Below, piece by piece: positions 49,701 through 62,524 of a stretch of 64,000 bases of DNA; within the stretch, counting starts at the first letter, position 1; the number at the start of each line of letters is the position of its first letter. The notes beneath the pieces were generated by a model that saw only the letters and a list, made by a program, of their open reading frames with translations, had not been told where the DNA came from and searched no databases. Source of the stretch: Echinococcus granulosus (Eukaryota; Platyhelminthes; Cestoda; Cyclophyllidea; Taeniidae); assembly GCF_000524195.1 (NCBI RefSeq), contig NW_020170395.1:432908-496907 (forward strand). Direction: 5' to 3'. The translations under genes and the position numbers were made by a program.

Positions 49701-52700
49701 AAAACTGTTGCGCACAATAAGTGTTCTGTAGACTAGGACCAGCAAAGACCATGAGAGTAAACACCTATGTACATTGAGAATTGTTAATCAAGGTTTTGTA
49801 ATACTTAGAAGAAACACTATGGAAGTTGGGAGAAAAGCTCAGTACGCCTGCGGATTTTGAATCGAACAACAAACAAGTGCTCATTTAAATACTAAACTAA
49901 GAGGTTCTACGTAAATCACTGCCATGTCCCACTTGCCCCTATTTAGTTTTACGGTTTAAACACCCCAATCCTAGTACCTTCGGTGACATCTTTTAAGCAA
50001 ATGGAAGTCATAAATTATGGTAAATCAACACGTATCTTTTAATTCATTTCTTAACTCGGCTCTATTAACCAGGGGTGATGGGGGCTTAATGACTACCCTA
50101 GCATAAGTGTTGCATAGTCAACGGCAGACGGTTGTTTGGATATCCATTTCTAATGAATGGAAACATGCCTTTGGCGCTTGCTCCTGAAGCTGACAGACTG
50201 GCCACCTCGACCGCGTGACGTGAGAGCATGCGAGACGATGGTCGCAAGCCCGTCTAGAAATGTGGTCGTGAGGTACATGATCAGGGGAGGTAACAAGGGT
50301 CACTCCGTCCTTCCGACCCCACTCCCCTTTTCCAGCGCCTGTCCAATATGTGGTCTGGTCACCGAGAGGGCCTCTTGAGACGCAACCCACAAATGACTAC
50401 TCTGTTGTTGGATGTGTCGGCGTTTTGACGGTAGCCGCTATCCACCGGCTAAGACGACAACGACGATGGCAGGAGTAGTAGGATTAACAGCGGTGTGGAG
50501 TGAGTCACCCTTCGCCAACGGTCTCTAAATTTATCCCCCTTAACTCTGCCCTCTGCCTTTCTCTTGTGTCAACCGGCGCGCATATAATGGCGTTGGATAG
50601 CACAAGGGAGCACGATGCAGACAATATTTGAACACTAAAGAGCAGCTCAGTCCCCTTGGGCATCTCATCTGACTGAGTCGAGATGGCATGACGGGAGACA
50701 GAAACATCTAAGTTATCAACGGTTTATGTTGATATTGAACCACTTGCTTGACATGCTCTCCTCCAGGGTCAAATGTACGCGATGCCTTTTTTAGGCCCGG
50801 TAAATTGATTACATCAAATCCTATCACAAGAGGACTAATTGAGTTTTGGAAAATAAAATGCTTGCAGAGATTTTCTAACCCGAGGGTATTTACGTTCTTT
50901 TAAGACTTTAACAGCATAACTCCAAGTAAAAAGTAGCGGCCGACTAGTCTACTTAGCTTTTCTTGATTACTTTAAACAGAATTTATCGTCTTGACTTCTT
51001 GGGAAAAGAGCATTTCGAAATTGGGTCCACCACAGCACGTAATCGACACTGGACGAAATGCAGCCCCTAAAGGGAGACTAAAGTTGCTAATAAAATGCCA
51101 ATCAGAGATTTGCTAGTACATCAGCTTTCAATCAACACAGCAAATTCGTGTGATAGCAAACGTCGTAATTCTTCATCTGGTTAAAAACAACCCGCCTATC
51201 GGTGATTACTTTTCCACAAGTTTTAAGAAATAACATAATTGCCTCAATTGTTGGAATATTTTTTTTTAAGAAATTGAGTTACATTTTGTCTGAGTTATCA
51301 AGCTAAGAGAGTGTTTCCAGTGTGAAATAGCTCTTTTATTTGCCTCTGACCATAACAAGCTATCTCCGGGGAGGAAGCGGACACTAGTCTTTATCATTAA
51401 ATTGCCCTACCCTTAAGGCTAGAAAAATTATCTTGGCTAGTGGAAAGGGCATTCTTTATCCCACACCCAGTCTTTTCTCAGCTCTGCAAAATACTACTTT
51501 CTCAGCTTAAGTGACATCAGATTTTGTGTCCTACTACTCTGTGTTAAAAGATATGTCATGCTTGAAAAAGTTCGGTGCCGTTGTTGAAGCTGATGAGGAC
51601 TATTTAGCGTCTACTAGCTCCAAAAACAGTCTGCAAAGCCATTTTTCCATAGGTGACTCCGAAGGTAACAACCTCCAAGTGTACGCGCACCAATCGCTCC
51701 ATTCTCTCTATTTCGGAAAATAGGGTTGGAATCCCCGCCTCTACCTCTGCCCTGCAATTTCATATTTGAACTGAACCTTTTTAAGAGTACGAAAAGAGGC
51801 CTCTGTTGGAAGTAGAGGCGAATTAGTGGGAGGACAAAAATGCCGTAGAGAGCGATTAATCATGGACAAGTGTGTAGGCGCTTTTGTACACGGGGATGTT
51901 TTCGACGATCTGCTTGACATGAGGGCGTAAACAAGGTGCACCAGCACTTCTGCATTAAGTAGGGGCACGCCAAAACCCTTCTTAGTCATGTTGGCAACCA
52001 AAAATTCAACTAAGCACAGCAGTATTTATAGAAAAACTTGGCATTGAAAAGACGCTTATGGAATGCTCTCATTTGCTAGAGGAGAAGTTGTTACGGTTTC
52101 CCAATTAACTCAACATTGAGAAGGCTTGAAGTCGTCCCACTTGCAGAAGGGACTGCCTCAGATCGGAGAACCTGCCACTAGTACTAATGAAATGCAAACG
52201 TACAAGAGCCCTTTCCGTTGTTTGTAAATCCGACGGATGTGTTATTTATGGCATGGAAAGTACTTGCAATGCAGCATCCGCATGAAACTTTACTGTCTCA
52301 GATTCAATTAGCAAGGCTAAAGTGATCACAATAAACAACCGGTAGACAGAAAAATTAGTTCAAGGAAGTTAGCACTAATTTTTAGCTACTAAGTTTTTCC
52401 GAATCTAGTTATTTCGAAGGTCATTGAAGGCTCTGAAAGGTTTGATTAAAAGAAAAAAAGAGGCCAATGCCTCTTATGGTCAAAGCTTGAGGGGCTACAA
52501 TAGAGCTTTGAAAGCTGAATGATGTAACAGTTTCCTCCTTGAACTGGCTGATGATACTCATGAAATGTTCAGACAAGTCGGTGTACTTTACTTTAAGCAA
52601 AAGTTCATATTCAACTGTTAGGTGTTTAAATTTCGTACCCTTAGCTCAAATCCTTAATCCATTAGTGGACTCACAAACAACGGAAAGGGCTTTTTTACGT

Positions 52701-55700
52701 TTCCATTTCATCAGTACTAGTGGCCGGTTCTCAAATCTGAAGCAGTGCCTTCAGCAATAACTGTTTGACCGTCCCACAAAACCATGAAATCGAGTCCTCT
52801 TGAACCTAGATGTAGAAAGGGATCCAAGAAGGACAAAGAAAAATGGGGAATACTCAGCTTTGGGTCAAAATAAAAGTATCAGCTTAACTTTCAAGCCCAT
52901 TTATCAAAATTTTACTTTGTATTCGCTGAATGCAGGTCAATGTGATAAAGGGGCATTAATGCGGAATTCGCAAAATTAATTTCTCTTCATTTGGGGTAGT
53001 CTTACTGGTTGGATTGATAGATGAGATTTGTTAGCAGTCAGATATGACAACTTCTTGCCGATTTATTAGACCTATGGCGGTAATTGTCAAGGCATAAACT
53101 CCGCATATCTTGCACTGTGATATAAGCAAAGAGTCCTAGAGGACGACAAATAATTAAATAGAATCGATTCAAAACTAATTGGGGATTCTAGTAAAAAGCT
53201 GTCAACAAATTTCACGGAGTTTATTTTTTAGTTCCACTCAAAATTAATGAATCTCTCCACACCCAGGTTGAATGCTCACCATATAATGCAATCCAAATTA
53301 GAATTCGCTGTTAGGTGAAAGGTGTTGGCTACCAGATTTAACAAGGCTTTTCTATCTAGAAACACTGCAGTCGAATCGGTTCTATGAGCACCGATTGCGT
53401 GAAATATGATATTAAATAGCCTTACAGTGTGGAAGATGTAAAATGTCCAAGTATGCTAAAATAGGTTCACCTTTAGTTCCAACTGAAGATGCTTACGAAA
53501 TTCCAAAGCACATTTTGAAGAATTTAGCATCAAATCCGCTAAAAGTGGACGACTGTAGTGGAAGAACGATCCACATAGAGGGATTAGTGAAACGTCGTGT
53601 GCTTTATTCAGCTAGAGCTTTTACTAGCCCATTCAACACCAATGTAGTACGTTTTTAATAATGGCACACCCATCATGGTAACGTCGTTGGTTACTGAATT
53701 TAGCGCCTAGTTTCTTATTTAGGAACAACAGTAGTGTTGTGAATAGTAATTTTGTAAGGAATTATGCCGCTAAAAGACACTAGAATTAGTGGTCCTAGAA
53801 GGCCGACGAACAGCGGTAAAATTTTCAGTCATTTCCTGCAAAATATGAACTTAAATTGGACAAAATCAGACCACCAAAGTAGTTGACAAATCACATAAAA
53901 ATATTTTATTCACTTGTAATCTTATATGAATTTTCCGACCTATCACTGCTAGCAAGTAGATTTTGTCGGTCTGCAAATTAAACAAGAGATTTTCGGCCTC
54001 AGAAAATCTAAAATCAACAGTTCTATGGACAGTAATGTGAAGGATGGAAGGAGTCGATTCACCTTTAAACTAACCAAATCGGCTAACGCAACTTTCCAAA
54101 TAAATCACAAAATACAGAGTTAGTTTCGTAATATTGAATCGCCGAAATGGATGAGAGTATGCAAAAACCAGTGAAAGACTTTTCACCTCATTTTGGTCAA
54201 GCGATCTACAGAGTCCCTTCAAATTTAAGTCTTGACAAACAACTGTGATTGAGTGACACACTTTAAAGCAGGTATGGTGACGACGTCTTGAAAAATACTG
54301 ATTTCAGTAAACTACGAAGTTAAGACGAACTTGGTAGTATTGTGGAGAAAGAAGCTGACTGGGGCCTTCAGGGCCGTGAGAGTGTCTTGCAGGACTAAAA
54401 TTAACTAATCATGCCCCAGAGTGGAGGTACCTCAGGAGCTGATAGAGGTATGCAGGCGAAAGAATGCCTCCGAAATCGTTCTAACGGATGTGCCAGTGAC
54501 TTAGGCCCAGCACACATGTGTGTGTGTCTGTAACGGGGCCAGAGTGTCGGGTCGGAGCGGGTTGGAGTGAGGAAGCGGGAGGAACCGAATCGAGTGGTAC
54601 GAGGGTACCACACAGATGCTCCACTGTGCACCAAGACGACATTTAATGGCCACTCTTGCTCCCTCACTCCCTTCGATGTAAACAGCTGGCTATCAGAAAA
54701 AAAACGAATGCCAAAATACACACCCGCGAGCGCAACGGCCGTTGGGTTCAGCAAAAAAACCGCCTTCAGCCCAAAAAATGAACAAGTGTGATTGATGTAG
54801 AGGAGCCTAAGGGCAACTGCCTGGAAGCATTCCTCTTCATTTAGTGTAGGTGACTTCCGCTGCAAATTACATTCCTCCGTCTCATGTGCCACTAAGTGAC
54901 TGTTTTATCAAACTTTTCTATCACTTAGTAGAAACCTGTAGCCCTATATTAAGTCAAAACATAGACATTCTAAATCTGCTTATCCAATTTCAAGTCCTGT
55001 CACATATTCAAGAGATGAGTAGAGCTGGAGAGTCAGTAAGAGCTTTCAAAGCGGCAACTGAATGAGTGTCAATTACCACCATCAATTAACGACAAATCGA
55101 GGCAAACAGTACCTCAAAACAGTCCATCGGGATGGGTGAACCAAACTAGCTGCCTGCTCCAGGTCTCTGGAACCGGGCCAAATTTACGCATTTATGGGAG
55201 CCTCGCGTGTAGAATGGGAATCCATGTATCAAAGCGCCAAAGTGTCCCATGGGATAGAATATGCAGCGAAAATGTGGAAATATTGCTCAAAATGCAGCTT
55301 GCATTACCGACGGCAAAGATATGCAACTGCGATCGCTGCAATAATGCAAATCTTTTCAGGCAAACACACTACACCTCATCTTGCAAACTGAACAAGGAGT
55401 ATTTAGAGGGGCTAGTAAAATGGATTCCAAAAAAAATTGTGAAAATCTCAAAATTTGCGTGGCCGAGGGGTTGATGTTTTTGATTCTAGGTTCATAAAAT
55501 CCTACAGAATGATACAATTTGCCCCTCTGATGGAAGAACAAGCCTCGAAAAGCTGCCTACTGGCGACTTTCAAAATAAGTAATGTGACTAAGCGTATTTC
55601 CACAACGATGGTAACACAACAGAGATATCTTTTGGCCCAGTAGAGAGTGACCTTTAGTGCCAAAGAAATAATCTATCTTGGCGAAAAAATGAGTGTATGG

Positions 55701-57729
55701 ATAACAAAAAAGGCCTCTTATCGACGGATTAAAATAATCATGCAACATGTATATCTTCACTGTGTGGTGTTTTGAAGGGGAGTAATGTCTGCAGATAAAT
55801 ATTAGAAACTTTCTGCATTTTGGGAGTGATTTGCGCTTAAATTTTCATAAATAGGATCGAGCAAGAATAACTCCGTGTGGCAGTCTTGGAAAAAGCTCCT
55901 TTCTTGGTGAGACTACCATAGATCCGATAATGCTATCAGATATTCCAACAGTTTTTGCATGAGTCAGAACGAAATTAGAAATTCATAAGCAAACAACAGT
56001 TTGATGATCTTACAGAAATCTAATTTGTGCGAAAATTAAACATGTTTTCGCCAAAAAACCGAAATAATAAACATGGGATCACTTGATAATTCTCTTCAGT
56101 AAAAAGCATTAGAACCGATGTAAAAGTTTAAAAATTTACTTCATCACCGAAAAGTAAGACTTCTGAGGCTCCCTCCCCCTCCCCACTAAACGATGGGTGC
56201 ATGTTATATCAAAATAGCAAACTCTACTGTAATTTATGCGTCTGCCTTCCGGCCAAAAATAAATTTAAGTCTTTTTTATTGCTCCTAAACCCCATCGTAC
56301 ACGCTAACACACAGACACTGATGCACCGTGGAGGTCAAGTCAAGGCTATTGCAATTCCGCATTTTGCCACATCCACCACCCTAAATAACAACTCGTCACA
56401 GCGCCGTCTGGGCACCTGCACCGACCTGCGGAATGAAGCTTCCGGTTTATTGGTCTACAGGCTGTACTGGAATTTCTCAGAAGTGGTCTCGCATTCAATC
56501 GGACCCTGAAGCGACTTAATTCGTGCTGTACCCGCTAATGTCAAAAACGTCAGTCATCCCCAGAGTTGGATTGAGATACACTCCCTCCCTATCTCTTGAA
56601 TAAGGGTACATCAAATGGCTTGTTTGATCGCCATCGTTAACTGAAAGTTACTATCTATCTTCATTTGAAAAAAGGAATTTACCCTTTGATATAGCTGTGA
56701 AATTTCTTAGAAGCTTTTCTACTCCAGGTATCTTTCCATAATTTCACTAAAACATAGCTCTGAAATCGCTTTGATACGATCTGAATCCATCGTGAATGGG
56801 CTACTTGCTTGGAACTTTTATGTTGGGTAAAGTTTGATGTACTTTGAAAACCATTTCCACTAAGGATATGCACTTACTTCCACCTGCACGATGGGAAACT
56901 ATCTTAAGTTAAACATCTAGAGCCTAATATTGTTGAACCTCCTTCATACTTCTAACTCCTTTTGGAGAGGTAATAGATCATGACGGAGTCCGGTAATTTT
57001 GGCATTTTAAATAACATTTACTATGCTCTCATTAAAACAACGTTGTGAACACAAGGCCAGCAGAAGCAATGACTCAGCCAGACAGCTGGTGCAATGATGA
57101 CAAAAATTCGACTTACCGCTGGATAAGAGGCGGTCCATGTATGTCCTCACGTGTTTCCTCTTCGAGCGTCCTTCTATCTGACTTGATCGGAGCACTTTTC
57201 CCGGTTTCCTCCTCGAGGGTGAACTACGAATAGTGAGGTTATATCCTAGGCAGTTCCACCGATGTGCTGCAAACTGGTATTCGCATTCACGCAGACCCAT
57301 GAAGTAGCCCCGCACCACCGACTCCATCAACTGGATGTACTGCAAACATAAAGCACGCTGTTTTCGCAGAAAACCGTTCGGTTGGTCGCAGATACTCGAC
57401 TTGAGCCGGCCGTCGGGCCCAATGTGTTCAGACACCTTGCGATTCTGCATCCGCACCACACCACTGGAAGTACTGATGGTTGGAGGCATTGGATCATAGA
57501 GACTGCTACGATTCCCTAATAAGTAAGCACTGCCACCACCTCCACCGCCACCACCACCGCTGATTCGCTCTGAGATGAGAACCTTATCGTTCTCATGGTT
57601 AATTCCCGAGAGGACCGGATCATCTCGCCCCGACTCCACTAGCATTGTGCGGAGCTCATTACTGAAAACAAAGGGAGGAAGGAAGAAAAGTAGTGGTAGG
57701 GTGAAAACATTTGTGTGGAGCTTGGTCAT
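46763..57729 (-). CDS. WNT4: Wnt4-like secreted signalling ligand
   Basis: Three coding exons, 57729-57117, 48217-47937 and 47302-46763, join in phases 1 and 0. The product is 477 aa, against about 350 for most Wnts. The ATG at 57729 opens a signal peptide (MTKLHTNVFTLPLLFFLPPF). The core includes CDQPNGFLRKQRALCLQ, GLRECEYQFAAHRWNC, GTRESAYVLAVTSAG, SSGMHDSCGCDRT, FEWSGCSDNIHFGAAF, NLHNNHVGR, CKCHGVSGSCEMRTCW (with the Ser that receives palmitoleate) and the C-terminal CKCKFHWCCEVRCETC. The CGCDRT and WSGCSDNI blocks favour Wnt4 over Wnt2, 5, 11 or 16. It acts on Frizzled receptors in patterning. Oddities are an N-terminal extension with nine or more Gly in a row, a basic Ser/Arg-rich insert after NLTIRSSP, and a Pro/Ser insert (HRPSPSGPPQPSPS) before ENELIY. 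Intron 1 is 8.9 kb and intron 2 is 634 bp. Confidence 0.95.
51529..51664 (+). CDS. Exon-like open stretch inside Wnt4 intron, plus strand
   Basis: After CTTTCTCAG a frame is open through VSYYSVLKDMSCLKKFG, AVVEADEDYLASTSSKN and SHFSIGDSE and reaches GAAG|GTAACA, a plausible donor. Composition looks coding, but no family is recognised and no partner exon is proven. It could be a nested plus-strand gene or chance. Confidence 0.15.
53443..53658 (+). CDS. ATG-started ORF inside Wnt4 intron, unassigned
   Basis: The ATG opens a 71-codon frame starting MSKYAKIGSPLVPTEDAYEI and ending SPFNTNVVRF before TAA. Composition is mixed and protein-like, with no low complexity. No domain is recognised. It lies on the opposite strand to Wnt4, 1.8 kb downstream of the exon-like stretch at 51.5 kb. 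Confidence 0.15.
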   Translation: MSKYAKIGSPLVPTEDAYEIPKHILKNLASNPLKVDDCSGRTIHIEGLVKRRVLYSARAFTSPFNTNVVRF

Positions 57730-60700
57730 GGCGCTCAGTGCTCAATGTCGTATTGCATCCAATGAGCGCTAATTGCTTCGGCGGCTTGAGTGTCGTCATG
57801 GTGGGTAACGTTGTCCCTCGCATGCTCGTGCGCACGTGCTGGTAGCTGGGATGCCTCCGCCAATGGGAGCGGAGGAGTGGTGGAGAAGAGGTGCCAGGTG
57901 TTTGGTGAAGTGATTGGCTGATATTTTATCATCCAGAGACTTTTTACAGTTGGAAAAAGCTGTTGACATGGTATGGCATTAAGTGGCCTACTTAATTTAG
58001 ACCGTCAAGTGTGCGTCTGCGAAGTATGTCATGATACTGGGCTTCATCTGCCGATTTCATGGGCAATCCAAACGCCATGGCACCGAGCCTGTCATGAGAG
58101 TGAAATTCCTACATATCTGTTCACATCGTTTCCAAGTGTGCTATCCCGCATACTTGGCTACCTGCATGTGTGCATCCACGGGCCCACAATACGTCCGCAA
58201 GATAAGTCTCCGTTGGGTGGAATACGAGGTCATATGTTGGTCATAGGAATCCCAACGTAAATGTATTTTGCCATACTTTCAGGAAAAAGAAACTAGGCAC
58301 GAATTTTAGGATTCGGAAAACGTGTAAGTGCTAGGATTTTAGCCTTGAATATAATCGGTCATTTGGATGCTTGTGGATTCACTACCTTTAAATGTAAAAA
58401 CCAAAATTAACAATTCATGTTCTCCAAATTCTGATGTTCTTACCTTAATTTTATTTTTTTTTTTTTATTAAGAAGAGGAAGGGAAACCGTTTAGAAGGCA
58501 AATTGTGGTGCACCCAAATTGCAGGATGGCTGTGTAATTAAAAGCGAGCAAAAGTGGTTTCAAAACGATTTCATTCCTGAAGAAAACCAAGACATTCTCT
58601 ATTTCTATAAAATATATAGTGTGGTTCAAGGCTTCACCTATTTTAAGGAAATGTCCTTTCAACTTCTTGAAATTTACTAAACTACTGGCGGTTTGTGTCT
58701 TGTCTCAATATCACGGAATCGGCGGTCTCAGCGTATCCTGCCATTGCGTCCCGTCGGGAGTGACAGGTATGACAAATGCCTCCACATTATGGGTTTACCC
58801 GAAGAGGCTCCTTACCGAGCACATAGACTGCACTGTGTGGCAAAAATCCGGGTTAATGCAAACTCGATGGCGTGCTCGGAGGAGTCACGGGGAGAGTCGC
58901 ATTGCTAACATGTTGAGGTTTTCGCATCCGGATAAAACCATTGTTTTCTTCCCCTATTAGTTAGTTTACTTGTTCGTTTTTAATGTAACCGTTAGCATTC
59001 CATTGGACACGGTTAATTGTTGTCGCTTGCCCTTTTCTGTAAGAATATCCTTTATTTGACTGAACCATTCCTTTTGCTAGCCCCCTAGTGCTTTTAGGCA
59101 TATCAAACCTCTATTTGATTGCTTGCACACTGCTTATCTAAAAATGTAGGGTCACCGCGATTAGGTGGTACTCGATGCAGCCATTACATTCATATGACAG
59201 TAGAGAAAGTCGAAGCATTCTAGTCTCAGGCAAATAACTGTTCCAACACAAGGATCGCATACTTCCGATTTGGAACTTTAAACTCCACTGTGCTTATCAT
59301 TTATTATTTACTAGTCCAAATGCTCTTTTAAATGTCAATTTCCATAATTACAGAATTTCACATGTTCGTCACTAGTCTTAGAGGAGATCAACCACCACAT
59401 TCCAAGTACTGTACGGTTCCAATATGCCAACATTTTGCCGATTAAGCTGCTGCTGGTTAACTACAAAGTGAAAATTAACCTCAAACCAAGAATGTCTCAA
59501 ATCTGCTTTCTTGTTGTAACCAACCCAGTCAGATGTAATTTAGTACAGTGAGTTATCATGAACCGGTACAAGGCGCATGCAACATGTGTGGGATGCCAAG
59601 TTCAGGAAAGAACATCGGGACTACAGCTGCGGAATTCTTAACGTAACACATAATCGGCCGTTTTAAATAACTATGGTTATTTCAAGGACCTCAAGTACTT
59701 CCGTTTAGTTTGTACAATATTTTACAATGTTTTCGTGCATACTTTACTTAGGCACGCACGTTCACTAGTTGCGTTGCGAGTCCCACTTGTTGCTGTTTTT
59801 ATCATGTCACCAGCTTAGCGTGGTGTCCGGCGGATCTGCTTAGCTTCGCCGTATTTTCATCTGCAATCTTGGAAGGAGGGTCCCACACACTGTCACATGC
59901 GTCAGTGAATAATGCATCACTTGTGACACGACTATCACGTAAATAAACACCTTAGCAGATGTCTACTATTAAATAATAAAAAAAAACAGAAAAAATTTCC
60001 CGGTATGCAAACCGGTGATTAAATAATTCGTTAATATTTTCAATCACGGTCTTTTCTACATTGAATAGACGTGATGGAAGCGAGTGTGCCCCAAATGAAG
60101 CAAGTTACTGACTGACATTTAAGCCATGGAAACATTGTGTCATCAAAAGTTTAGTAGTGATAGATGAAATAAAAATTATATCTAGGATTTCATGAACTAT
60201 TTCTCTTGCTAATTCCTAATTTGCCGAAAAGGAAACTTCTAATGTCAACTGGGTTGCAATTATATAAATTAGCCATGTAATTTACTGACTCGAAATAAAA
60301 TGGAAAACACAAACGTTTACAAGATTTTTGCAATTTCTATATGGGGTAGTAAATTACAGTCCTAAAAGTATAATATGTATGAAATTCTAAGGATATTTAT
60401 GCATAAAAGTTGTTCCATAAACCAAGACACCATTCTAGAGAGTGAACGAGTAAGAGGTAATGGTATCTCTTTAATGGAAAATCTTTAAAAAGAACATAAA
60501 ATGTGGAACACGAAGTAAAAGTTATTGTATCCCAAAAGAAAAATCATGTCGCTATTTGATATTCTTAAACTTCATTTGAGAGGATTTTAAATGACTCAAA
60601 GGAATTGGTAGAATTCATTGCCAAGCAAGAAAAGCACCATCATGATTGTATAGGCATTAAAATAACCGAAATTCACTTAAGAGACAGTCCTATGCAGCAC

Positions 60701-61800
60701 AAATATAGTGGAATGAAACAGAAGATTTAAGCTGTGCCGAGGTGTACTTTCGAGCTCATCTCACCCTTATATTGTTACTTAATTCTAAAGTAATATAGCT
60801 CATTTCCAAAAGTGGATAGGTATTCAAATTAATTAAAGAACTACATATCAAACATTTCTAAATCGTTTGGATAAACTACTTTCTTGCTAGTATATCAGAA
60901 CGGAGTTAGAATGCCCCAGCGATTGGCAATTGACAGAGCTTTATGTTTGAATATGCAACCTCCCCAGTCTTCTGAGAAGCCGCTCACCACCTTCTCAAAA
61001 GAGAACTCAGACGTTACACATAAAGAGACACTGAAATACCTACATATTCAAGTGTTTGACTGTGATCTCTGCCATCGAATCGTTAAACATGTTATAACCT
61101 AAAAGTTTCAATGTTGATGGATCACCGTCGCCACACGCATTCTGAAATCTTCCAAACTTGTAAATTTATGTTAAGAGGTGTGTTCTCCACCCAACATCTG
61201 GGGAAATGAGACAGGAAATTATCTCAAGTTTACCTAGTTAAATGTGATGAATCTTTAGCTACAAGACCAATGAATAACTCGCTATATACCAGTACAGGCT
61301 TTAATTTCATGCAAGAAAATCAATTTTGATGGAAAGAGATGTTGACACTCTCCAACTTAGATCAGCGTCAAGAATCTTGGCTAAGTAGACAAGAGTTGAG
61401 AAATTTAAGAATAGCAGTGTAGATAGGCTAATAGTTCCATTCAGTCTCCAACGGACGAAAGGTAACCAAAACGTTGTGTAGCTGAAAGAGCTAAACTAAA
61501 GCCTCTCTTGATCTGCTTCTCACTAAAAAACATAATCTCGACTAATGATAAATTTTACCTACTTTCAGTTTTCACACTCCTACCATTCCATCACTATCAA
61601 TTATTCTGCTATGGAAGAATGATTCACTCGCTAGTCCGTTCTGTGGGGCTTTTCCATGTTTAAACATCACATTTTTAAGTGCAGATTTGGATTGAAATAG
61701 CAAATATCTTAAAAAAATATGCCCTATAAGAGTGTGTAATCATTGTTCTGGTCTGTAAATAATGTACTGTAGTAATCACCTTTCCTGTTAGCGATTGGGT
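57730..61800. other. Wnt4 5' flank and unassigned sequence
   Basis: The first 180 bp upstream of the Wnt4 ATG are GC-richer than the surroundings and probably hold the 5' UTR and promoter; no TATA box is obvious. The rest is AT-rich with no recognisable gene. A 13-T run lies at 58454-58466. The open frame at 58619-58960 on the plus strand is protein-like in part but has no family I know. Confidence 0.45.
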
Positions 61801-61809
61801 GTTGACATA

Positions 61810-62349
61810 CCCCACCTGTGTGTGTAAACCGGCTGCCAAGGGACGTGGGGTCGCCTACTGCCCTGGTGCCCAACAATTCTCCCGAGTTTAGGATCGGCTT
61901 GTTACTTGGCCAGGTGCAGAAGTCAGCAGAGGCCTCGCCCTCTCTCTCTCCAGCTCAGCGTCTTCGCTGCGATGTGATTTATTACTTACCGCCCCCACCG
62001 ACAGCAATACATTAACGCCGCCGTCTCGTTAAAATTTTGTTCCCCCAATTTCGGAATTCTTAGCCTTCTCCCCCTCCCCCTTAGTAGTGGTATTTAACCC
62101 GAGAGCACATAAGTGCGTACGTGCCCGCGTCCACGCAAACCGGCCAATTAGCATCCACCCCACCCCCAACCCTCACCCTCACGGACGCACACGCGCGTGC
62201 ACACACGTTTGGACTAAAGCAATTAATCAAAATCTTCTGTGTACGCCACAGAAAGAGGGAGCGGGGGTTGGGAGGGTAGTGAAGGGGGTGAGGAAGAGAG
62301 GGGGTATGTAGGAGGGGGTGGGTGGTGGTTGTATCCCCACACCCATCAA
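61810..62349 (+). promoter_or_regulatory. GC-rich stretch, possible promoter and 5' UTR
   Basis: An abrupt rise in GC with CpG-containing phrases (ACGCCGCCGTCTCG), C-rich blocks (CCTTCTCCCCCTCCCCC) and then a purine/G-rich block leading to an ATG at 62350. This resembles a promoter and 5' UTR more than intergenic DNA. No transcription start is visible. Confidence 0.3.
62263..62288 (+). promoter_or_regulatory. Potential G-quadruplex
   Basis: Four G-runs of 5, 3, 3 and 5 are separated by loops of 2, 1 and 7 bases, which satisfies the G3+N1-7 rule on the plus strand. More G-runs follow up to 62335, so several folds are possible. It lies 62 bp before the candidate ATG at 62350. Confidence 0.7.
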
Positions 62350-62436
62350 ATGGCTGATCGGGTTTCAGCTGGTAGTGTGCCCACCCCAGAAGCAGCAGTA
62401 GAGGCAACAACAACACTAGAGGAAAATGGCATTCAT
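62350..62436 (+). CDS. Candidate first coding exon of an unknown gene
   Basis: ATG GCT GAT opens 29 codons, MADRVSAGSVPTPEAAVEAT then TTLEENGIH, ending at CAT|GTAATT, an acceptable donor. The composition (Ala, Thr, Val, Glu) is unlike the flanking low-complexity DNA, and GC-rich sequence precedes it. The opposite strand also reads as a signal-peptide-like frame (HFPLVLLLPLLLLLGWAHY), so the strand is not certain. The rest of the gene would lie to the right or outside the window. Confidence 0.22.
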
Positions 62437-62505
62437 GTAATTTTATCATCATTTGTTTCGCTCTTTTTCCATTCCTCCCTTCCTCCACCATTTTACAACG
62501 GTGTA

Positions 62506-62524
62506 TGTGTGTGTGTGTGTGTGA
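62506..62524 (+). repeat. TG dinucleotide microsatellite
   Basis: An uninterrupted run of TG units following GTGTA. It explains the Cys-Val repeats seen when this stretch is translated. Confidence 0.95.

Larger units (their letters stand above)
48218..57116. other. 8.9-kb first intron of Wnt4
   Basis: Flanked by a clean donor (AGCG|GTAAGT) and acceptor (CACTATAG|GA) on the minus strand. It includes a GC-rich patch at about 50.1-50.6 kb, a 163-codon frame without ATG on the minus strand (54401-54892) and several open frames on the plus strand. Long first introns of developmental ligands often carry enhancers; nothing here proves that. Confidence 0.7.

Noticed and set aside
54401..54892. 163-codon open frame on the minus strand inside the Wnt4 intron
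   Set aside because: It starts at GTG, has no recognisable domain, and lies in a locally GC-rich stretch that favours long open frames.
62081..62491. 136-codon frame on the minus strand with a hydrophobic start
   Set aside because: Most of it is His/Pro/Thr and Val/Arg low complexity translated from G-rich and C-rich DNA; only its first 30 codons look protein-like, and they overlap the plus-strand exon candidate.
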